Assembly: GCA_964461295.1 (NCBI GenBank)
Contig: CAYWTX010000118.1
Coordinates: 1-29,807, forward strand
Length of the DNA: 29,807 bases
From: CAYWTX01 sp964461295
GTDB lineage: Bacteria; Planctomycetota; Phycisphaerae; SM23-33
Direction: 5' to 3'
The notes below the pieces were generated by a model. It saw only the letters and a list, made by a program, of their open reading frames with translations, made no database searches and had not been told where the DNA came from. The position numbers and the translations under genes were made by a program. Shown here in pieces: positions 24,280-29,807 of the stretch (within the stretch, counting starts at the first letter, position 1; each line of letters starts with the position of its first letter).

Positions 24280-27143
24280 TCACGGGGTCGCCGGCGGGGG
24301 GACGTAGCCGATCCGCTGGCGGATGAGCCAGTCGGGGATCGGGCCGAAGGGGTAGCCCGCGTCGGGCACGAACAGGCCGATCCGCCCCTGCGAGCGATCC
24401 AGGTCGATGTCCTTGCCTGTCAACGTCAGCACAGCCTTGCCGTCGCGGCGAACGGCGGCGTGGGTCGTCTCGGCCAGGCCGTCGATCCCGCCGCCGAACA
24501 CCACCTCGTCGGCGCCCACGCGGACGCCGCGGGCAATCGCCTCCATCTTCGGCGGCGAAGGCGACGGGTATAGCACCGTGATGAACTCGCCCGTTGGCGC
24601 CGCGGGCACGGCCAGCCGGACGCCGATGGTCTTCTCCCCGCCGCCGTTGGCGTGCGACCAGTCGTGCCGGTCCAGGCGGAAGTCGGCCGGTGCGGCCACG
24701 AAGACCGTCAGGCCGTCCATCTCGATCCGCCGGCCGTCGCGGGAGCACTTGTCGCCGTAGACGTGCAGGCACCAGGAGGCCTTGAGCGCCGGCCCGGCCC
24801 ACTGGTCGCGGATGACGAAGTAGTCCTGGGCGTCGGCGGAGGCGGCTTTCACCTGCACCATCGTCCGCCGGTAGACCAGCGACCCGTCGAGGCGTTTCTG
24901 AGGCTGGTCGCGGTCCCAGTCCTCCGGCGGGAACTTGGTGACGTACCGCAGGCGCGGGCTTTCGACCTGCCCGATGGCCGCGTCGGCACCGTCGCCGGTC
25001 TTGAACGCGATCAGCCGCTCGTAGCCGTCCATGTTGGCGTACGGCAGGTCGTCGGTGGCGAACGCGACGCGGTTGTGCATGTGCTCCTGGCCGGCCCGCG
25101 GCCTGTAGCTGCAGAAATGGTCGACGCCCAGCAGTTGCGCGTTGGCGCACCAGTGGAAGGCGAGTTGGTCGCCGTGGAAATGCCCGCGGTTCGGGCCGGC
25201 CTTGAAGGCCAGGTACGTCTCGCGGTCGGTGCCGCAACGGTTGCGGAAGATCACCCCGAAGCCGGGCAGTTCCTCCGTCCGCCAGGCCCGCACGTCCGTG
25301 CCGGCCGGCAGATCGACCTTTCGCGGGCCGTCGGGGCCGGGGTGCGTGTCGCCGCCGGGATGAAACGGCGCACGGCGTCCCGCCGCGGCTGCGAAATGCG
25401 CCGGATGAACTCCTGGCCGGCCCGGAACTGCGGCCAGCCGGTCGCGTCAAAGCCGAGCGTGTCCTTGAACTTCGCGGCCATGCCGTGCAGACCGCGCGCG
25501 CCGCCGTAGTAGCCGGGGCATTCCTGCCCGGCCCCGCCCGGCAGCGTGGCGGAGTGATAGACATCCTCCCAGAACCGGCGTTTGACCAGTTCGACCAGTT
25601 CGGCAAACCGCGGGTGGTCCTTGAACTCGGCGACCATGCCCATCGGGCGGCTCATGTAGCCGGTGTAGAAGTTGGGGTTCTCCGGCGACCAGAAGGTCCA
25701 GTACGTGCCGTAGAGGTCGGCGTCCAGCAGCACCTGGGCGACGAGGAGGCGCTGGAGTGGCGTGGCCGCGCTGACGCCGCCGTGCGAGCCGCCCATCCAC
25801 CCGCGACCCACCCGCAACGGGTTGATGCTCTCCGGATAGGCGGGCTTGCCGCCCGCGGCGTCGCCCCGGCCGGGCCAGGTCGTGATGTATTCGTGGGCGA
25901 TCTTGTCCAGACCGCGAAAGGCGTAGCGTGCGGCATAGGGCTCGGCGGCGGTCTTGTACTTCACGACCAGCCTGTCGCCGGGCCGCCGGGCCGGCTCCTC
26001 GACGCGCGTGGTCACGAACTGATCGGCCGGCCCGGCGACGAGCATCCACTGGCGCCGTCCGCGCCAGGTGGGGCAGCGCAGACCCGCGTAGTCGCCGGCG
26101 TCCTTCGCCTTGACCTCGATCTTGTTGTCGTGCGGCCAGTACCACCGGCCCGCCCGGCAGGGGATGGCGCCGACGGCGAACTTGCCGTCGTGAACGGCGA
26201 ACAGCCAGCCGTCCTGGTAGTGCTGGTTCCAGCGCGGGATCAGCCACAGCAGCGTGTCGCCAATCCGCGGGTCCGACTCGGCGTAGCGCTTCTCCAGGGC
26301 CTCCGCCGACCAGCCGATGGGCTTGAGGTCCGCCGGCCAGTTCTCGCGGTTCATCGGCTTGCCGGCGGCGCCCCCGAAGATCTCGCAGGTGGCCTTGCGG
26401 GCGGCCCAGCCGGCGGCGGCCTGGAACTCCCAGAACTCCCCGCCCGACATCTCGTGCGATTCCTCGATGTCCACGTGCCGCCGGCCGGGAGCGAGCGACA
26501 CGTCGATCGTGGCGAAGGAGGGCGTCTTGCCCCACAGCCCCGCCAGGCCCTCGAACTCGTAGCGCAGGCGGACCTTGGCGAACACCGTTCCATCGCCGAC
26601 GACCTCCGCGCGGAACGACTTGAGCTTCCGCGACGCCGACCAGAACGACTGCCCGACCCAGCGGCCGTCGGGCAGGCGGACGGCAGAGATGGGCCCGAGC
26701 CTCTGTGGCGCGCCCGCGAGGGCGTCGGCGCTCCTTGCGGCGTCCGCGGGAACCTTTACCGCCAGCAGGCCGTTATCCAGCACGTACGTGTCGCCGTCGC
26801 GGGAGAGCTTGACCTTGGGCGCCGCGCGGGCGGCCCGGCCCGCCCGGAACGCGTACTCGATCTTCTGCCCCGGCGCGATGGTGGCCGAGACCCAGATGGC
26901 CGCGTTGCCGTCGATCTCCTCCCGCTGCCAAGGGACCTCCTTGCCGTCGGCCAGGACGACCAGGTTGGCCTCTCCGGCCCGCGCGGGGGGCGCCACGCCC
27001 ACCCGGACCGGCTCGTCCACGTAGTTGGCGTCGGTGGGGTTCTCCAGGGCCCACGGGGTCTGCCCGGCGGCGTACGGACCGGCTGAGAACAGCAGCCCGA
27101 CCAGAACGGCCCACAACGTTGGTGCGACCTGGCGATGTGACAT
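24280..27143 (-). pseudogene. Heparinase II/III-like secreted polysaccharide lyase, split by a frameshift
   Basis: The frame opens at the ATG at 27143 (GGAGAAGG just upstream) with a signal peptide of about 27 residues. It runs through a beta-rich N-terminal part and an (alpha/alpha) barrel-like part (WTFWSPENPNFYTGYMSRPM, CPGYYGGARGLHGMAAKF) to about residue 595. The sense then continues in another frame from near 25357 to the stop at 24280, starting GGDTHPGPDGPRKVDL and containing GHFHGDQLAFHW, which resembles the conserved His-rich sheet motif of heparinase II/III. One missing G in CCGGCGGC near 25354-25359 would join the two parts into about 955 residues. Family assignment is moderate. 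The frameshift may be a real mutation or a sequencing or assembly error. It follows the FG-GAP gene by 93 bases, on the same strand. Confidence 0.65.
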
Positions 27144-27236
27144 TGCGCCTTCTCCAGACCCGGCTCGCGCGGCAGCGGGCCCCGCGAATCGGACGCCGGC
27201 GGTTGGGGACCGATGCCCGGCCCGATGTCCGCCCGA

Positions 27237-29165
27237 TCAAGGGATCGTCACGCCCACGATGTTCCTGACCACGACCTTCCGCTGCACCGGCTTGCCTTCA
27301 GCGTCCAGCCACTCCAGCGTCAACGGGCCGGGATCGGCGCGGTGGACGATCGCGGGCGCGCCGGGCCGGGCAACGTACATGCCCAGGCAGCGGTCGGCGT
27401 TGCGAACCGTGATGACCAGCGGGCCCGCTGCCTTGGGAGCAAGGCAAGCCACAAGCGTCTGCGGCGGGGCGCTTTGCGGCGACTCGCCCATCAGGACCCA
27501 CACCTCGTTGGCGTTTGGGTCCACCGCCAGCATATCGACGATGCCATCGCCGTTCAGATCCAGCATGGCGCCCGCGGCCTGTCCCTCCTGCAACGATTGC
27601 AGGCCCTTCAGCGGCGGCTTGGGCGTACCCATGTCGGCTGCGGCGCCGGGGCCGGCGACGCCCGCCCCGCTGAGGTCCCAGGCAAATCCGAAGCAGGCGA
27701 ACCCGCGGCTGAAGAACGCCATCGGCTTGCGGTCGGCATAGAACAGGGCCACGCCCTGGCGCCCGTCGCCGTTGACATCGCTGAGCGCCGCGCCGACCAC
27801 CTTGGGCTGGTTGGCGTTGCCGTGGTAGGCCAGCTCGCCGCTGATGTGCATCTCGTCCTGCCACTGGTGCGCCGAGTTGCGGGTGAGCAAGGCGATGCGC
27901 CCCTCCCCGCCCACGACGATATCGAGCCAGCCATCGGTGTCGAAGTCGCCGCAGACTGCCGCACAGGGCTTCTCGGGCAACTTGAGGGCGGTCTTCACCG
28001 GGGCCTTGAAGCGGCCCGGCGCCTCGGCCGTGAACGTGATCAATCCCTTGGAGAAGACCTGGATCACGTCGCAGCGTCCGTCGCGATCCACGTCGGCGAC
28101 GACGCAGATGCCGCCGGTCCCCACGTCCTTCCAGAGGTCCGCGGCCGCGCCCGCGACGATCGGCCGGGACGAGAACCCGCCGGCGCCGTCAGGGACGACC
28201 CGCAACGGTTCCCGCGACGTTCCCACGATCAGTCCCGTTCCCGACGGGGCGCCCGTATCGATCGCGTCCAGTGAAAGACAATCCGTCAGGCTCGCGACGA
28301 TGACGCGCCCGGCGCCGAACGTGCCGTCGGCGGCGCCGCTGGCGAGAGTGAGCGTCTTGCCGTTCCAGGATGCCAGGTCGAGCCGGCCGTCGCCGTCGAA
28401 ATCGCCCAGGGCGGCGGCCTTCGAGGCCGTGCCCAGCTTCAGCTTCTCGGTGGCGTCCGTGGGCTTCCCGCCCTTGGCGGCGGCCTGGTACACCCGGTCC
28501 CCGCCGTCGCTCAGCACGATCACGCACGGGCCGAAGGGCTTGCCCAGGTCGGCGGCAACGCACCGGTTGGCGCGGCCGCGAAGCTTGCCCAGGTTCAGAT
28601 CGCCGCCCCAGCCGATGTCGCACTTGACGGGGAAGGCGGCCGTCGGATCCTTCTCGACGTACCTCGTGGCCGCCGCAAGCATGCGGGCGCTTCCCGCCCA
28701 GACGCTGCCCATTTCGCGCCCATCCCTGTCCAGCACCAGTCGATCGTCCTTCTTGAACACGGCGAACCACTGCGTGCCGATCTGGAGCGCTCCGACCGGG
28801 TCCTTGCCCGGGTCCAGGTTCTCCGCCGAGGCCAGCACCAGGACGGCCGGCGCCGTCGCCCCGCCGTTGAGGGCCGCGGTGACGTCGCCCTCGGGCAACT
28901 CCCCCTTTGGGTCCACGTGCAGACCCATCCGCTTCTCGGCCGGCGCCGAACCCCGCAGGACTTCCACGACCTCGGCGGCCACCACGTTGTCTTTGGGCGC
29001 CGAGATACTCAGGAGCAGCACCTGCGAGGACGACCTGACCAGATCGCTGGGAGTGAACTTCGGATTGATGAGCCCCGGCGCGGGCCCCGCGCACAACGCG
29101 AGCATCATCGCACAGGCCGTCAGGGCCACGGCCTTGCCGGTGCGGTCTGATCCAGTCGTCTTCAT
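27237..29165 (-). CDS. Secreted FG-GAP/VCBS-repeat protein
   Basis: 642 residues from the ATG at 29165; AAGGAG (29174-29179) lies 8 bases upstream, which favours it over a GTG three codons earlier. A signal peptide ends near residue 32. Calcium-binding FG-GAP/VCBS-type loops occur at about 254-265 (GDFDGDGRLDLA), 358-367 (ADVDRDGRCDVI), 407-416 (GDFDTDGWLDIV), 462-473 (SDVNGDGRQGVA) and 535-546 (LDLNGDGIVDML), so most of the protein is probably an integrin-like beta-propeller. The first 230 residues lack such loops. The last 80 residues form beta strands with a final VVVRNIVGVTIP. No enzyme motif is seen. It lies between the lyase-like gene and an enzyme-like gene, all in one direction, and may bind substrate or surface. 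Confidence 0.88.
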   Translation of the reverse strand: MKTTGSDRTGKAVALTACAMMLALCAGPAPGLINPKFTPSDLVRSSSQVLLLSISAPKDNVVAAEVVEVLRGSAPAEKRMGLHVDPKGELPEGDVTAALNGGATAPAVLVLASAENLDPGKDPVGALQIGTQWFAVFKKDDRLVLDRDGREMGSVWAGSARMLAAATRYVEKDPTAAFPVKCDIGWGGDLNLGKLRGRANRCVAADLGKPFGPCVIVLSDGGDRVYQAAAKGGKPTDATEKLKLGTASKAAALGDFDGDGRLDLASWNGKTLTLASGAADGTFGAGRVIVASLTDCLSLDAIDTGAPSGTGLIVGTSREPLRVVPDGAGGFSSRPIVAGAAADLWKDVGTGGICVVADVDRDGRCDVIQVFSKGLITFTAEAPGRFKAPVKTALKLPEKPCAAVCGDFDTDGWLDIVVGGEGRIALLTRNSAHQWQDEMHISGELAYHGNANQPKVVGAALSDVNGDGRQGVALFYADRKPMAFFSRGFACFGFAWDLSGAGVAGPGAAADMGTPKPPLKGLQSLQEGQAAGAMLDLNGDGIVDMLAVDPNANEVWVLMGESPQSAPPQTLVACLAPKAAGPLVITVRNADRCLGMYVARPGAPAIVHRADPGPLTLEWLDAEGKPVQRKVVVRNIVGVTIP

Positions 29166-29187
29166 GCACAACACTCCTTGGCAGCTC

Positions 29188-29807
29188 TTACCGGGGCGGG
29201 TTCTCCCAGCACGCCTGGGTCTTCACGCCCGACAGTTCTTCGGCCGCTCGATACACCCGTGCCGCATAGGCAGGCCAGTTCAGGTTCAGTTCCGTCTGCG
29301 ACAAACGCGAGCCGCCCATCGCCATCCGGCGATGAAGGTCATCCAGCAGCGCGCGATGCGGATGCGTCTTCTGCTCTTCGGGCGGCAGCTTCGCCAGCGC
29401 CTCCAGGATCGTCAGCCGCGGCTCGAACTCCTGCAACGATTGCTGAATGTTCCGCAGCCGCACCGTCGGCACCGGCCCGTCGGCGCCGCGCCCCGCCAGG
29501 TAGATGGGGTAGACGCCCCAGATGGGCGCCTGGTACCGGATGGCCTCGGGCCAGAACTCCAATCCCACGCGAGCCAGTCGCCCGCTGTGCAGGGGCCAGG
29601 TGCGGAACGACATCGGCGGCGACTGGTCGTAGAAGTGGCCGCGCTGCAACGGAAGGTCGAGGAAGTCCAGCTTCTCGATCCACCCTTTCTCGCTTCCCCA
29701 GGGATGTTCCTTGACGCCGACCTCCAAGTCGCCGATCGCGACCATCTTGCCGGGCGCCGATCCCGCCGGCGGAGGGCCCTTGTAGAAGAAGCCCGGACCG
29801 CCGCCGA
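29188..29807 (-). CDS. C-terminal part of an unrecognised enzyme-like protein; 5' end beyond window
   Basis: The frame is open from the right edge (about 206 codons) to the stop at 29188, 22 bases before the next gene's start. An internal ATG at 29745 is not the real start, since good coding sequence (GPGFFYKGPPPAG) precedes it. Visible features are KEHPWGSEKGWIEKLDFLDL, a Trp/Tyr-rich segment (WPEAIRYQAPIWGVYPIY), then RLRNIQQSLQEFEPRLTILEAL and a helical tail. The order of a Trp-rich strand, a GADGPVPTVRL segment and a helix with EFEPRLTI resembles the end of DUF4091-type glycoside-hydrolase-like proteins, but this is only a weak likeness. Probably in one transcript with the FG-GAP and lyase-like genes. 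Confidence 0.7.
   Translation of the reverse strand, partial: GGGPGFFYKGPPPAGSAPGKMVAIGDLEVGVKEHPWGSEKGWIEKLDFLDLPLQRGHFYDQSPPMSFRTWPLHSGRLARVGLEFWPEAIRYQAPIWGVYPIYLAGRGADGPVPTVRLRNIQQSLQEFEPRLTILEALAKLPPEEQKTHPHRALLDDLHRRMAMGGSRLSQTELNLNWPAYAARVYRAAEELSGVKTQACWENPPR

Overview
The window is GC-rich DNA whose gene set and order fit Planctomycetota. This placement is an inference from gene content; no rRNA or marker gene is present, and I cannot name a genus. The strongest clues are the long MoxR / DUF58 / von Willebrand A block with huge coiled-coil partners, a secreted PQQ-type beta-propeller giant overlapping a squalene-cyclase-repeat protein, and short-period tandem repeats in the spacers. 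No tRNA, rRNA or CRISPR array was seen.

Layout. Positions 1-13635 (all minus strand, transcribed right to left) hold a MoxR-type operon: MoxR AAA+ ATPase, DUF58 protein, BatA-like vWA membrane protein, vWA plus glutamine-amidotransferase-like membrane protein, DUF4175-like membrane protein, a secreted 826-residue coiled-coil protein, and a secreted helical protein that runs off the left edge. Between the two vWA genes sits a 485-bp element: a four-helix-bundle (23S rRNA intervening-sequence type) gene enclosed by inverted repeats. Positions 13788-19527 (minus) carry a prenyltransferase/squalene-cyclase-repeat protein whose start overlaps the end of a 1534-residue TPR/PQQ-propeller protein. 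Positions 19680-20072 (minus) encode a small three-helix membrane protein. Divergent from it are ybaK (20277-20741, plus) and purL (21182-24169, plus), separated by a 440-bp low-complexity region. Positions 24280-29807 (minus) form a second group of secreted proteins: a heparinase-II/III-like gene with a frameshift, an FG-GAP/VCBS repeat protein, and the C-terminal end of an unrecognised enzyme-like protein.

How the genes work together. MoxR ATPases with DUF58 and vWA partners are chaperone-like systems that act on envelope or metal-dependent complexes. Here the downstream genes supply membrane anchors and periplasmic coiled coils, so the block probably builds or remodels something in the cell envelope. 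ybaK and purL are housekeeping genes (tRNA editing, purine synthesis). The right-hand group looks like extracellular polysaccharide handling.

The most unusual layer is not the genes but the spacers. Most gaps in the MoxR block, the gap before purL, and one place inside purL contain tandem arrays with 6-, 7- or 8-base periods. The unit differs at each site, and at several sites the array is arranged as inverted arms that could fold into hairpins. The four-helix-bundle cassette is bounded by the same kind of array, which suggests that the arrays and the cassette are related.
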